A stretch of DNA of 30,233 nucleotides from Gnetum montanum (Eukaryota > Streptophyta > Gnetopsida > Gnetales > Gnetaceae), in assembly GCA_015680685.1 (NCBI GenBank), contig MNCI01004869.1, positions 32,326 through 62,558 of the forward strand, in the 5' to 3' direction. The notes under the pieces were generated by a model that was given only the letters and a program-made list of their open reading frames with translations, searched no databases and was not told the origin of the DNA. A program made the position numbers and the translations under genes. Position 1 is the stretch's first letter. The number at the start of each line of letters is the position of its first letter. Below are positions 1-10,819 of the stretch, in pieces.

Positions 1-280
1 AGTTACTGTTGGTCATGGCTTCAACAATGCAGTGACTGTGCCACTNGCTAATATTAACAAGAGCCTTATTATTATTATATATACAAAATTTCAGAAAAAA
101 ATCTGACATGTGTACCCATTGCCAATTTACTGTGCTTCAGTAGACGCTCCCGAATCCAACGCAAACTGTTCATCTAATGAGGCGTATTTATGGTTTTCAA
201 CAGGACATAACCTTTAGAACGAGGACGCAACCTTTCTAAACATATTTCTATTTTGCAATGGACTTAACCTTTCATAACAC
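1..280. other. Flank without recognisable gene
   Basis: I see no supported gene, RNA or repeat here. The stretch has one ambiguous base near position 46, mixed composition and no long open frame. Confidence 0.6.
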
Positions 281-420
281 GTCAACGTTAGTTAGCATTA
301 TGGACAAAGTTGGCATTACCGAAATATGACTGGTAATGGCCTATCAGGAAAGTCAACGTTAGTCAGCGTTATGGACAAAGTTGGTGCTACCAAAATATGA
401 CTGGTAATGGCCTCTCAGCC
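281..420. repeat. 71-bp tandem duplication, two copies
   Basis: The segment starting gtcaacgttag at 281 recurs at 352. The copies share the blocks atggacaaagttgg and aaatatgactggtaatggcc. They differ at only a few positions, for example gcattaccg against gtgctacca, so the duplication is fairly recent compared with the other repeats in the window. No coding potential is seen. Confidence 0.85.
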
Positions 421-993
421 AAATAATTTTACCAAGAAAGTTACTAATAAAATGTTTACCATAATTCATAGAGGAGATAGACATGAACGATTATAAGTAT
501 TTATCGTGGGTGTTGTATCCACTTATTCACTTTGGTTGGAAATGAAGCTAAGTGAAGTTTCAACCTCCTTCCATAAGGATTTCAATACTAAATCACCTAA
601 ATACATCATCATAAGACACATTCGTCACTCTTAGGTGCCATTGAGAACCATCTGAGTTCATAATCCAACTTATGAACTCAATTATTCATAATCTTCGAAG
701 AACTCTAAAACCACAATTTTTCTAAGTGTTGGAGTCATTGCAGATTCTCATGCAGGACCACCAATGGTACATCTTAAGCTCCCTTGGTATCGTAGAGTTT
801 GAATTCGGAAAATTGGGAAATTTCACCATGGGACCCCAAGCTCGCAATTTTTCTAAGTGTTGGAGATAATGTAGCACAAAACACCCCAAAAATAGCCTTA
901 CAAGAAACAATTTGACTTTTGGAGGCCTCCAGGGGATCATATTCCAACTTTTTGAGATCGATTCTTTCAAAAAATCCCAAAATTTGTCAAAAT
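421..993. other. AT-rich stretch, no gene; short internal repeat
   Basis: No gene is supported. The block aatttttctaagtgttggag occurs near 716 and again near 845, about 129 bp apart, which hints at an old duplication. The small minus-strand open frames here (722-980) overlap each other in different frames, have no known motifs and are not credible genes. Confidence 0.5.
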
Positions 994-1740
994 TTTTTCT
1001 AACTCTAGAACTAACCCTACTGTTGCATCAACACCAGCATCAACGTTAGCATCATATCATCATTACTAGGACTTTCAAATGTTGCCAAAACTATATCTTG
1101 ATGTGTGCCATGGATTCCCAAGGCCAAAACAACTCATTGGTAGTAGTTCCAATGCTCCAAGCTTCTAGAATTTACACCTTTATGCAAGTTTTTTGAAACT
1201 TCAAAAATTGGAATTTTTGGCTCAATATGGAATGTTAACAAAATTAAGATTCATCTTAGCATATTCAAATCATCCCATACACGAAGTTCACAACTTCTCA
1301 CAAGACTATTGGTACTTCAAAATTGCCATCTTGATGCATTTTAGGATCAATTTCAACCTTTCTTGAGTTAGAATTTTCAGCTAGAAAAAGTATCAAAATT
1401 TTTTCTAGCTCTGAGAACTAATACTAATACAGTGTTAGCATTAACATTAGTATCATCATCGTCAGGGCTCCAAAATCTTGCCAAAACTATATCTTGACAT
1501 GGGCTATGGATCCCCAAGGCCAAGAAAACTCATTGACATCAGTTTGGATGCTTTTAGAATTTTCACTTTTTCTAAGTTTTCCGAAACTTGGAAAATTAGC
1601 ATTTTTGATTAAGCATGGAACACTAACAAGATTGAAATTTATCTCAACATCTTCAAATCGTCCCATACACCAAGTGCACAACTCTCCACTAGAATACAAG
1701 CCTCTTGGCACATCTTGATGTATGTATTTCAAGTACTAAG
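994..1740. repeat. Degenerate direct repeat, period about 396 bp
   Basis: Two copies follow one another, about 994-1396 and 1397-1740. Anchors are ccaaaactatatcttga at 1085 and 1481, followed in both by a ggatccccaaggccaa-like block, an aaacttggaaaatt-like block, and tcaaatc(a/g)tcccatacac. Divergence is substantial. Open frames on both strands at 1487-1732 fall inside the repeat and show no family signature. The origin is unknown, perhaps a decayed LTR or satellite-like unit. Confidence 0.7.
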
Positions 1741-2040
1741 GATTTTAACATTGAGAATTTCTATCATTAGGGTTTTAACATTGATTTAATTTAATACAGT
1801 AGAAAGGGCAATTATAGGCAGGCTAGATTGATTAATATTTTATGTATAAAAATTTGTTGTAAAAGAGGTTGAGTCCTCTGGCAAAGAAATTTGAAAATTT
1901 TATCATGACATCATCATAGGGCACAAAAAATCTATAAATGCAATTACTCTCAAAGAAATTATGGTTATGTAATGGGAGTATATGGTTATCAAAATGGCAT
2001 TGCTGGATGAAATCCATGAGTAAAATAAAGAAATTCTTCA
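1741..2040. other. AT-rich junction, nothing recognised
   Basis: This sits between the 396-bp repeats and the LINE. It may include the LINE 5' leader, but I can see no boundary or target-site duplication. Confidence 0.4.
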
Positions 2041-2049
2041 AAGGATATC

Positions 2050-2640
2050 AACCCTCAAAGAGGAGATTGAGGAAAAAAAAAGGAGACTCCTACTACTCCA
2101 AAGGCTAATGAACAGATGTTGTTGAAATTAGCAGAACTTGAAGTCAAGGTGGAGGAAAACAAAAATGAAACTAATCTTGAAGGAATAGAGACAAAGACAA
2201 GATCTACAATCATAGAACTTTAAAGTAACAAATGAAAAATGAACAAAAGAAAAAAATTCATGTTTTGTAAGTACCCTAGAGACAAAGGATGAAGCAAATG
2301 AAACTTTATTTAAGAAAGGTAAGAAACTTATAGATAATATGCATAAATTTTTTTCAAAAATTAATAAATTTTTTAGGGATCTAGGTGAATGATACGAAAA
2401 GCCTCAACATGTAATTGTTAAGTTTCATAATGTAGAAGACAGAGTGCATGTTTAGAAATATCAAAGCTACATGAAGCAAACAAAAAAAAAAACATTTAGA
2501 TAAATGAGGATCTTACTTAAAATAAACTTGTAGAAAGGGTTAAACAATGAAAACATGTTAAAGTAACTCATAAAAGGGTTTTGTAGCATACCTAAATGCT
2601 AGCAACATGGCAATTATTACAAATAAGTAAAATTCCAAAC
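2050..2640 (+). pseudogene. LINE ORF1-like protein remnant
   Basis: Conceptual reading of the plus strand gives a Lys/Glu-rich, coiled-coil-like stretch (for example LLKLAELEVKVEENKNE, about 2117-2165). Further on comes a VIVKFHNVEDRVHV-like segment near 2410-2450 and an INEDLT-like segment near 2500. LINE ORF1 proteins are RNA-binding chaperones that often combine a coiled coil with an RNA-recognition or C-terminal domain containing similar VKF and INEDL motifs. Position just upstream of the endonuclease agrees. Frames change and stops are frequent, so this is a relic. The assignment rests on short motifs and order and is tentative. Confidence 0.45.
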
Positions 2641-2859
2641 ATTATTTAAAAAATGTATAGGCCCTTTAAGGTGTGGATTTCTTACCATTGATGATGAAAT
2701 TGCAAATAAAGTTGTTTATTTGAATAGTATTAGCTTCTTTGATAACTTTTATATTTTTGATTTTGTTGAAACTTAGAAAGTTATTAGTTCTATAGATTTT
2801 GTAGTTACTAGATTTATAAAATTTGTTGCAATAAATACAAGAATAGGACAAAGAGGCAA

Positions 2860-5720
2860 ATATTTTAGGGACATTGTAGTATTAGTGAGGAAATATCTTG
2901 AAGATTTTGTACTTTTAGAAAAAAAGTGATGATCATAAATAATATGTTTGGCTCAAAATCTTATGTTTGCATGGTTGTGCTTTCCTTGCCCTATGTTATT
3001 TTTCTCCTGGAGATGCTGCATTTTATGATTCTATAGAGCTATCTCTTGATCATCTTTTTCAATTCTTAGGTCAAGATAATATAGAATTTGTAGCAAAAGA
3101 CTCAATATTTATTTGTGAAGATTTTGATGCAAGGGCAGGTTCATAGTAAATAGAAATTATTTAATGGCGACATAATGTTGGTAGTTTAGACATTGTTAAA
3201 GATCATAGCTAGAATTAACATTTTTTAGACAACATTTTAATAACAAGGATCAATAACTATTATAATGGATAAATATTTTTGATCTTTTGATTTGTAATGG
3301 ACTTGCTAGATTTCCTTAATTTTTATCATTGATTTGTTTTTATATTTTAACGAAAATATTGATTTTATTAAGAAGTTGAAAGTTGAAAAAGATTTAGTGG
3401 AGTCTTATCATTATTATATAAAGTTTTTGTTGCAAATTCTAATTGTTTCTTAGAAAATAAAAAATAAGAATAAAAAAATTTGAGTACAAACTCACTACTA
3501 AGGAAAATATGTAAATCGACTTTTAAAAGATAACATAATGAGCTTGAACAAATTTTTCTTACAACAACTAAGCAAGTTATGCATTCACAACAACAAAGTG
3601 CTCAAAAGATTTGGTTTGACGAGGATTGCATGCAAGCTAGGAAAAATATTAAGAATGCAAAAAAAAGTCATAAACAAAGTTTAGTTAAGACATATAAATG
3701 CTTGGTAAGAACCAAGAAAAAAATTTATTAGGAAATAGCAAGAATATTTTGCTTACACCATTAAATAGGAACCTAGACAATTTAGACAATATTTTCTTCA
3801 TAAAGCCTTTTCATCAGTTAATTTTTCTTTTCAAGATATTTACTCATCTTACAATAAGTTATTTATAGGATAAGATGATAATTGTACTACTATTCTAGAA
3901 TAATCACCTTTCCAATTTACTCTCGAGGAAGTCACAAAGGGTTTTAAAAAGCTTGAATTTAGCAAAGTTATAAATTTAGATGGTTTATATACAGAATTAT
4001 TAAAGTGGGCAGGATGTACTATTTATAGACAAATTTGGCACAAATCAAATTCAGCAATGGACCAAGCATTAAGTGAACATTAAAAAACTAGTAAAGCTAT
4101 ATTGTTATGTAAAAAGAGGGATAAAAATAATTTGAAAAATTATTGAATAATTACTAAGTTATATTTTTGCTAAGTTGTTAAGCAATTTGCTAGAAAAGAG
4201 AATTAGTTCTTGAGCTAAAGGTAACCAAGTTCAGGCAAGATGTCAAGCAAGTTTTAGATAAAATCACTTTACTATGGATTACGTAGTTACTCTTAGACAC
4301 TACATAAAATTTGCAAAAATGCTTAATAATATTTTTTTATTTTTTTTGTTGATTTTGTAAAAGCATATGATTTGGTGATCCATTCAAAAATATGGTTGTG
4401 GTTGCATAAAATTGATCTCCCTTCATATTTGATTATAGCAACTCAAAGATTATATAAGAAAGTGCTTATTGAAATTATAGATAACATTTCAAAAAAACTT
4501 TAATTTTAGAGAAAAATTTAAATCAAAAAAAGTTGTCCACTTTCTCCAACTCTCTTTGGTATCTTTATTAATGAAATTTAGAAATGGTTATACAACAAGC
4601 AAGATAGTTATGCAATTAAAATTGGACCCCAAGCAGTGAATCTTCTTTTATATACAGATGATGTTGCATTGATTTCCACTACTGCAAAATGTATGCAAAA
4701 TATGTTGTAAATTTTATAAGATCATTGTCATTCATTTGGTCTTTAAGTGAATATAGATAAAACCAAATTGATGACCTATGATACAAGAAATGAATATTAT
4801 AACTTCTATTTTGGATGTACCAATGTGCAAATAGTAGATTCTTTTAAATATTTGGGTCTCATTTTAATGAACAATTACATGTATAGGAAGTGTATCAAAG
4901 AAAAAATATTTGAGTTTCAAGGCTTTGTATGCCTTCAAAAACAAGTGCAAGGATTTAGGACTTTGGGCATGGAAGGTTAGAAAACATATTTTTCAGATTA
5001 TCATCTATCCTACTATATTATATAGATGTGATTTTTGAGGATCTAAACTCAATGGTAAAATTTGGAAAGATATTGAAAAAGTACAAAAAACTTTTCTTCT
5101 CAATGAGTTAAAGGTGAAAAATGCAAACACCTTACTTAATGTTATTATGTGAATGTGATTTATTACTTTTAGAAGTAAAAGCTTTGTGCTAATTCATTGG
5201 ATAGACTCATAGCTTACATATCTCAAGGTAAGACAAATCTTCTAAACTGGTTCTTGAGGATTCACAACACTGTGGTTGGAATTTTCAAGTGATGCAGTAA
5301 TTGAGAAAATGAAATATCTCTTGGGAAGATGTGCAACAAAATCTTAAGCATATTTGCCAACTAGTCTAGTAGAAGGTTTTAACACATATGTAGGCCAATG
5401 TGGAAAGCAAGAGGTAATTTTATTTACATTACATTATATGCTATATGTAGAAAATCATTATCTTTTAGATGCTATTCCCATAAGTACGGAATGCTATTAG
5501 CAAGCTTTGCTTAAGTTCTCAACATCTTAAAATTCAAAGTGGAAGATGGATTCAACTCCCTCAAGAAAAAAACATTTGTAGGTTGTGCAAATAAGGAACC
5601 CTTGAAGATGAGTTATGTATGTTTCTTTCTTGTGCAATAACTATCTATTTCAAAAAGTATTATAATGTTATAACCAAAAGCTTGTATGATTTGTTTTTTA
5701 TGCCCCATTGGTGCTTAGTG
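2860..5720 (+). pseudogene. LINE ORF2: endonuclease and reverse transcriptase
   Basis: This ORF would nick the target and copy LINE RNA at the cut. The endonuclease part has a VWLKI...ALCYFSPGDAAFYD run (about 2945-3035) and EDFDARAGS (about 3118-3146), matching the GDFNAR-G motif of APE nucleases. The RT lies in one frame from 3916: FTLEEVTKGFKKLEF, then KNNLKNY with an IITK-like block, then FVDFVKAYD at 4345-4371 (first catalytic Asp), then YTDDVALIS from 4651 (the YADD box), then NIDKTKLM from 4750 and FKYLGL. The C-terminus shows CRLC...EDE...SC near 5575-5635, the zinc-binding-like tail of several LINE clades. In-frame stops and frameshifts break it throughout. I cannot assign the clade by eye. 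Confidence 0.85.
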
Positions 5721-5775
5721 AAATTGTAGAGTCTATTTGTCCAATATATCTTTAGGATGTAATAAAACTTCATTT

Positions 5776-6480
5776 CATTTTAGTTTTTTAAAAACATAAA
5801 AGTATACAATAAATCCATCCAAACTTTGAGGCTTACCTCATTTATAAATGAGTGTGGACATTTTATCGATAGAATAAAATTAGAAAAACAGTTCTAAGTT
5901 TTCTCTGTAATTATTATTAGCTCAGGATTATAAAAAGTCTCAGCCACACACCAAGTTCTCACATGTGTGCGGGTTGTGTGGCGAATGTCCTCATCCACGG
6001 CCAAGGTTTTGGTGGTATGCCTAAATCACCACCATAGAGGATGACACAACTCTTACAATCTGCCCATGTAACTTTGATCGATTAATGTCTTCATTTAACA
6101 TAGACCCTGTGGCCGTCAAATTTACGCCCTGCATGAACGTACACCTTAGCAGTGGATGTACTTAAAATTCCGTAACATGGTGCATTAACAAATGACGGAT
6201 TTAAATTTTAAGACGCAAACTCCGCGGCCACACAAGGAAAATCATACTCTAGTACACGGAATGGTGTAAATTAACATGTCAATCTACGGGTAATTGAACT
6301 CGTAAAGTTTATCCCACATTTTGTATTCTTTTACTGTAAACTACATGTATTAGGAAATACAGCGGAAGGTTTGGCCGGCAATGAGGATGATACACATGCA
6401 ACGGATTTATGAAACTTCTCCAATACAAACCGACAATGATTGAGAATGTAAGGTGTGTTGCTGAGCCTATTTGGAAATTT
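5776..6480. other. Unassigned spacer with CpG-retaining core (5931-6480)
   Basis: The first part is an AT-rich LINE tail or flank. From about 5931 the composition changes: many CG dinucleotides survive (gtgcgggttgtgtggcgaatg, ctccgcggccac, acacggaatgg), unlike the flanking repeats. No long open frame, RNA fold or known element is evident. It could be single-copy DNA, a younger insert or an unmethylated segment. Confidence 0.5.
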
Positions 6481-6960
6481 CAATTTGACAGAAAATTTTG
6501 AGTTGGTAATTGTTACCAGGAATTTCATGGAAAATTTGAGTTGGTAATTGTTACCAGGAATTTCATGGAAAATTTGGAGTTGGTAATTGTTATGAGATGA
6601 AATGAGTTTGGAGTTGGTAATTGTTATGAAAAATTTGGAGTTGGTAATTGTTATGAGATGAAATGAGTTTGGAGTTGGTAATTGTTATGAAAAATTTGGA
6701 GTTGGTAATTGTTATGAGATGAAATGAGTTTGGAGTTGGTAATTGTTATGAAAAATTTGGAGTTGGTAATTGTTATGAGATGAAATGAGTTTGGAGTTGG
6801 TAATTGTTATGAAAAATTTGGAGTTGGTAATTGTTATGAGATGAAATGAGTTTGGAGTTGGTAATTGTTATGAGATGAAATGAGTTGGTAATTGTTATGA
6901 GGAATTTCATGGAAAATTTGGAGTTGGTAATTGTTATGATATGAAACCAGTATGAGATGG
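6481..6960. repeat. Minisatellite with 61-bp composite unit
   Basis: The core ggagttggtaattgttatga repeats throughout. From 6610 two variants alternate, one ending aaaaattt (27 bp) and one ending gatgaaatgagttt (34 bp), giving an exact 61-bp higher-order period at 6610, 6671, 6732, 6793 and 6854. Earlier units (from about 6491) carry the variant ttgttaccaggaatttcatg. Copies in the 61-bp block are nearly identical, so this part amplified recently. Minus-strand open frames across it are only the translated repeat (ITITNSKFS-like). Confidence 0.95.
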
Positions 6961-7590
6961 CAATTGTTATGAGATGAAACCAGTACATTTTTAAAAGATC
7001 AGTACTTATTATTATTATTAATATGAAATCTTGCCAAAAATTTTGTGATGGAAAATTTTGAGTTGGTAATTGTTATGAGGAATTTCAAGGAAAATTTGGA
7101 GTTGCTAATTGTTATGAGATGCAACTGGTAATTGTTATGAGATGAAACCAATACATTATTATTAATACAAAATTTTGCAAAAAATTTCAAGTTGGTAATT
7201 GTTACGAGATGAAACCCGTACACTTTTAAAGGATTGGTAATTATTATTATTATTATTATGAAATAAATTTAATGGAAAATTTTTAGTTGGTAGTTATAAT
7301 TATTATTAATATGAAATAAATTTCACCAAAAATTTTAGTTGGTAATTGTTATTAGATGAAACCAGTACACTTTTAAAGAGTTGGTTATTATTATTATTAT
7401 TAATACAAAATTTCACAAATAATTTCGAATTGGTAATTTTTATGATATGAAAACAGTACACTTTTAGAAGATCAGTAATTATTATTATCATTAATAGAAA
7501 TTTCATAGAAAATTTTGAATTGGTACTTGTTATGAGATGAAACTAGTACATTTTTAGAGGATCAATAATTATTATTATCATTAATACCAC
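6961..7590. repeat. Degenerate extension of the minisatellite with ATT microsatellites
   Basis: The same core (gttggtaattgttatgagatgaaac) recurs in diverged form near 7050, 7120, 7190, 7340, 7425 and 7520. It is interleaved with cagtacacttttaaa blocks and runs of (att)n near 7008, 7240, 7388 and 7480. This looks like an older, less homogenised arm of the 6481-6960 array. Confidence 0.85.
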
Positions 7591-7740
7591 ACACATGATG
7601 GACAAGCACCATAGACAACTTTTAAGAGAAAAAAAGCCAAATAAACAGCATAGATAGATTTTAAGAGAAGAAAAGTTAACATCTATCAAGTTGACTAGTT
7701 GAAAAGTGTGTTTTAGAGCCTATTCTCAAATTCAACTCAC
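7591..7740. other. Spacer between minisatellite and copia remnant
   Basis: No gene is seen. A short duplication (cagacaacttttaagagaa... and ...agattttaagagaagaaaag) and purine-rich runs are present. It may hold the decayed 3' end of the copia element, but no LTR could be recognised. Confidence 0.4.
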
Positions 7741-8190
7741 ACCATAAAGATTTTTCAGCCTTTCAGCCAATAATAACTTCGGAATTTCTTTTGAATTAAC
7801 TTTTTCTTGAAAAATCTTCTATTCATCTATCATCTATCTACCTTCAAATATAATGATATTATATTTCAATATGCTTCATCCTATTATGCAAAGTGAGATT
7901 CTTGGATATATATATTGCATTTTAATTATCATAGTCAATTTTCATTGTCTTTTTATTAATTCCAAGTTTAGTTACTAACCTTTAAAGCCGTGTTGCTTCA
8001 TGACTAGCTAGGTTCACATCAACATATTCAACTTCAGAAGTAAACTAAGTTACATAAGACTGCAAGTGGCTTTTCTATGAAATAGCACTACCAAAGAGAT
8101 TAAACACATACCCATTAGTATATTTTATGTTACCTAAGTCCCCACCCATCCACATAGCTATGTAAAAAGGAAAAATCACCTTGATAACAA
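7741..8190 (-). pseudogene. Copia RNase H segment, tandem copy 1
   Basis: The minus strand reads as a copia RNase H: SGYVF-like (YVFNLFGSAIS), then a KSHLQS block, EVEYV, the ASHEATWL helix, KLGI, DYDNQNAIY-like and LTLHNRMKHIEI. These match the conserved SAISWKSKLQ...TEAEY...A..EA.WL...HERTKHID pattern that degrades the RNA strand of the replication hybrid. Stop codons interrupt it. It is the most 3' of three tandem copies; homologous points (cttggatatatata) lie at 7901, 8402 and 11511. Confidence 0.8.
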
Positions 8191-8244
8191 ACATCAAAGT
8201 TCATAGTTTCACAAAAATACTAAAAAACTCGATTCACATCAATC

Positions 8245-8689
8245 TAGTTTCACAAAAATACTAAAAAACTTGTTTCACAAAGGAGTTTCTTTTGTATTAA
8301 TTTTTTCTTCAAAAATCCTTTATTCATCAATCATCTATCTACTTTCAAATATAATGATATTATATTTTAATATGCTTCATCTTGTTATGAAAAGTGGTAT
8401 TCTTGGATATATATATTGCATTTTAATTATCATAGCCAATTCTCATTGTCTTTTTATTAATTCCAAGTTTAGTTACTAACCTTTAAAGCCATGTTGCTTC
8501 ATGACTAGCTAGGTTCACATCAATGTATTCAACTTTAGTAGTAAACTGAGTTACATAAGGCTACAAGTGGCTTTTCTATGAAATAGCACTACCAAAGAGA
8601 TTAAACGCATACCCATCAGTATATTTTATGTTACCTAAGTCCCCATCCATCCACCTAGCTATGTAAAAAGGATAAATGACTTTGATAAC
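8245..8689 (-). pseudogene. Copia RNase H segment, tandem copy 2
   Basis: A second copy of the RNase H segment, very similar to that at 7741-8190 and offset by 501 bp. Its upstream edge (minus sense) is cut at 8689 by gypsy element B, and the missing bases resume at 11334. Between copies 1 and 2 a short block (tttcacaaaaatactaaaaaact) is itself duplicated 41 bp apart, near 8202 and 8243. A plus-strand open frame at 8270-8479 is only the antisense of this unit. Confidence 0.8.
8685..8689. repeat. Target-site duplication of element B, left copy
   Basis: ataac directly abuts the tgatgagtgg terminus of element B. The same five bases follow its other end at 11334-11338. Confidence 0.85.
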
Positions 8690-9489
8690 TGATGAGTGGC
8701 GAGGTACCCCTATGCCCAACCATACAAATCACAAGTGTTCACGCATGATCCAGTCGAACTCTGCAAACCTTAAGTTCTTCGGTACATTGGTTCTAAGATA
8801 TGAAATCTAATTGTTATGATCATTTTCTTCTCAATTCCACTCATGAGGTACAAGTATATGGTTAAGTGCAACTGAGGTATATGATTTTTATCATTTTGTA
8901 TTTTATAAGTTTAATTGCCTAGAACGAGAATGAAAGGCAAAGGAATTTAATATCTAATTAATCTACTACCTAGCTAGCCTAACACAAGTACCCATTCCCA
9001 CTCTCCAGACACATCTTGAATGCATCTAGCACTACTGGGTTACCAAACGTTAAGTGTCTGTAGCTTACCAAGTGTTACACGTATGCTCGAAGTGGTCGTG
9101 CTTGTGTTCATTAACAACTAGAAGTTAATTACTTAACTAAAGTGCATTAAAATAAAGTGTATGAAAGTAACAAACATGAATATTAAATGCATCAAGGAAA
9201 CATTAATCCATTCTCAGTGCTACAAGGATGATCAAAAGGGCTCATCTTTATTTTTGTCATACTATGCTTAGGTATATTAGTGTTTGAACAAAGATCTATA
9301 CACACTCAAACTTCTACTGCAAGCACTCAAAAAAAATTCTAACTTTGGAGAAAACAAACTGTAAGAGCTTTGCTATACCATGAAAAAAAACTAAATGAAA
9401 ATTGTGAGCCCAAGCACTCTATTTATAGGCCAGCATATACCCCATGATATTGAATATTTGACATCACATCTTGGGGTCTAATATCGAGC
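8690..9489 (-). repeat. Left LTR of element B, truncated
   Basis: It starts tgatgagtggcgaggtaccc, the shared terminus of this LTR family. Homology to the other B LTR runs from 9041 (taccaaacgt) through ttgacatcacatcttggg at about 9457 and stops near atatcgag at about 9488. After that, sequence like the internal 3' region of element A begins. The LTR end and polypurine tract are therefore deleted. Confidence 0.8.
9420..9428 (-). promoter_or_regulatory. TATA box of element B LTR
   Basis: tatttatag on the plus strand gives CTATAAATA in the element's sense. The same box occurs at the matching place in the LTRs at 12919, 24737 and 30049. In the other B LTR it is mutated (tattcatag, about 11210). 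Confidence 0.65.
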
Positions 9490-10819
9490 TTTTGAGTGTA
9501 CAGATTTATAGTATTTTACAAAAATTAGGTGTTCATGATAATAGAACTGAATACCTTGGACAAAACTGACATTCAACTCCTCTTAGCAACTAAAGAGTAA
9601 GAGAGAAGATCTAATGATCATGAGTGATCCTCATCATGTGGTACTGTGACATCATCCTTGGTGAAGACAATCTTGCTTCTAATCTGTGCTTCCACTGCAA
9701 TCACAACAAAATCATGGATTAGTATGTAAGGTGTAACATATAGCTTTGAAGCACTTTGTCTCATCAGTGGTTACACTTTGTTGGATCATGATTATGGTGG
9801 ATTGATTCCATTAATAGTGTTAGTGGAAAAGGTGACAAATAGGAGAAAATGGATAAGTGATCCATTATTAAATTCGAAAAAGTTCAAGCAAGATGAAATG
9901 CTTGAAGAGGGTGTAATAATTCACAATAATAAAAAGAGAATTTCACTAAAAAAGGTTGTGAAAATGTGCATAATTGGATGTCACTGATGGGGGCCACAAA
10001 AAGATTTGATTGTAAGAATTTCTAAAGATAAAGAATGTAACTAACCCAACCAAAAGATATGTAAGTGGGTCCTTCCCAAAGCAAGCACAAGCCTTTTATT
10101 TCCCTTGCATAACTTCAAACCGAGGAGTCTATGGGCCCCATGGATGATTAATGGTTATGGAAGGTTAAGTACAAAAACTTAGAAGAAACTACCTAAGAAT
10201 TTTGACACATCAAACGAAGACATCGAACAAGAACATGAAATCGATAGTGAGGTGAGACATGAAAGCATAGCTGAATGAAAGAGAGTGGAATGGAGTTCCT
10301 GATTAAGGTCACATGAAGTCCCATGTGAATTTTATGGTTAAATGACCTAATAAAATCCATCCATAGTCCAAACCAAAATCAACCACGTTTAGTGATATCA
10401 CATCATCATTCTAAGACCAGTCCACCCCCCTGAGACGCAAGAGTGCTCCCATAGAACAACCACCATTCTTTATTAGAGAAGAAAAGAGAAGTAGGAAGTG
10501 AAGAAGGGCCTTAGTGAAAAGGGACCTTTAGGCATGAGTAACATATTTTTCTAGTGCCATAACCAATGCTTGTAACCCATTTATTTTTTCTAAGGTGTGT
10601 GCTTTGAATTTCCATTATTATTTTTTGTTAATGGGAACCACACCATGCAAAGACTTATTAAACTTCCTGTTATTGGTCACAAAATAATAAGAAATCCATG
10701 AAAACACACATGCATCCAAGTAAGTAGAAAGACACAAAGAATATTAAATCCCCTTGAAGTCACACCCTATTCAAACCTTTGGATCCTTTCCAAATCCAAA
10801 AACTACCAAAGTCATAAAT
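9490..10819 (-). other. Non-coding internal remnant of element B
   Basis: About 9490-9545 resembles the sequence next to the element A 3' LTR (ttacaaaaatt...gttcatgac). About 10010-10819 is clearly homologous to 16855-17670 of element A, sharing aagatat(g)aagtgg, cctgagac(g/a)caagagtgctccca, aacaaccaccattc and gaaccacaccatgcaaaga. The part in between, including a plus-strand frame at 9778-9987, has no recognisable family. No gag or pol remains. Confidence 0.7.

Larger units (their letters stand above)
2041..5775 (+). mobile_element. Decayed LINE (non-LTR retrotransposon)
   Basis: A plus-strand LINE relic. In order it has a charged ORF1-like region (about 2050-2640), an APE-type endonuclease (about 2860-3300), a reverse transcriptase (about 3900-4980) and a C-terminal Cys-rich segment (about 5570-5660). 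It ends near an aataaaa-containing AT-rich tail at about 5760. Many stops and shifts make it inactive. Element limits are approximate because no target duplication or poly(A) boundary could be fixed by eye. Confidence 0.85.

Noticed and set aside
1487-1732. Overlapping open frames on both strands
   Set aside because: They fall inside a degenerate direct repeat, and the other copy of the repeat does not keep them open.
6610-6900. Regular repeats that could suggest a CRISPR array
   Set aside because: The units are contiguous with no unique spacers, and the context is plant retrotransposons.
6331-7506. Four minus-strand open frames (60-75 codons) with ITITNSKFS-like repeats
   Set aside because: They are the translated minisatellite; period and frame follow the DNA repeat and there is no protein family.
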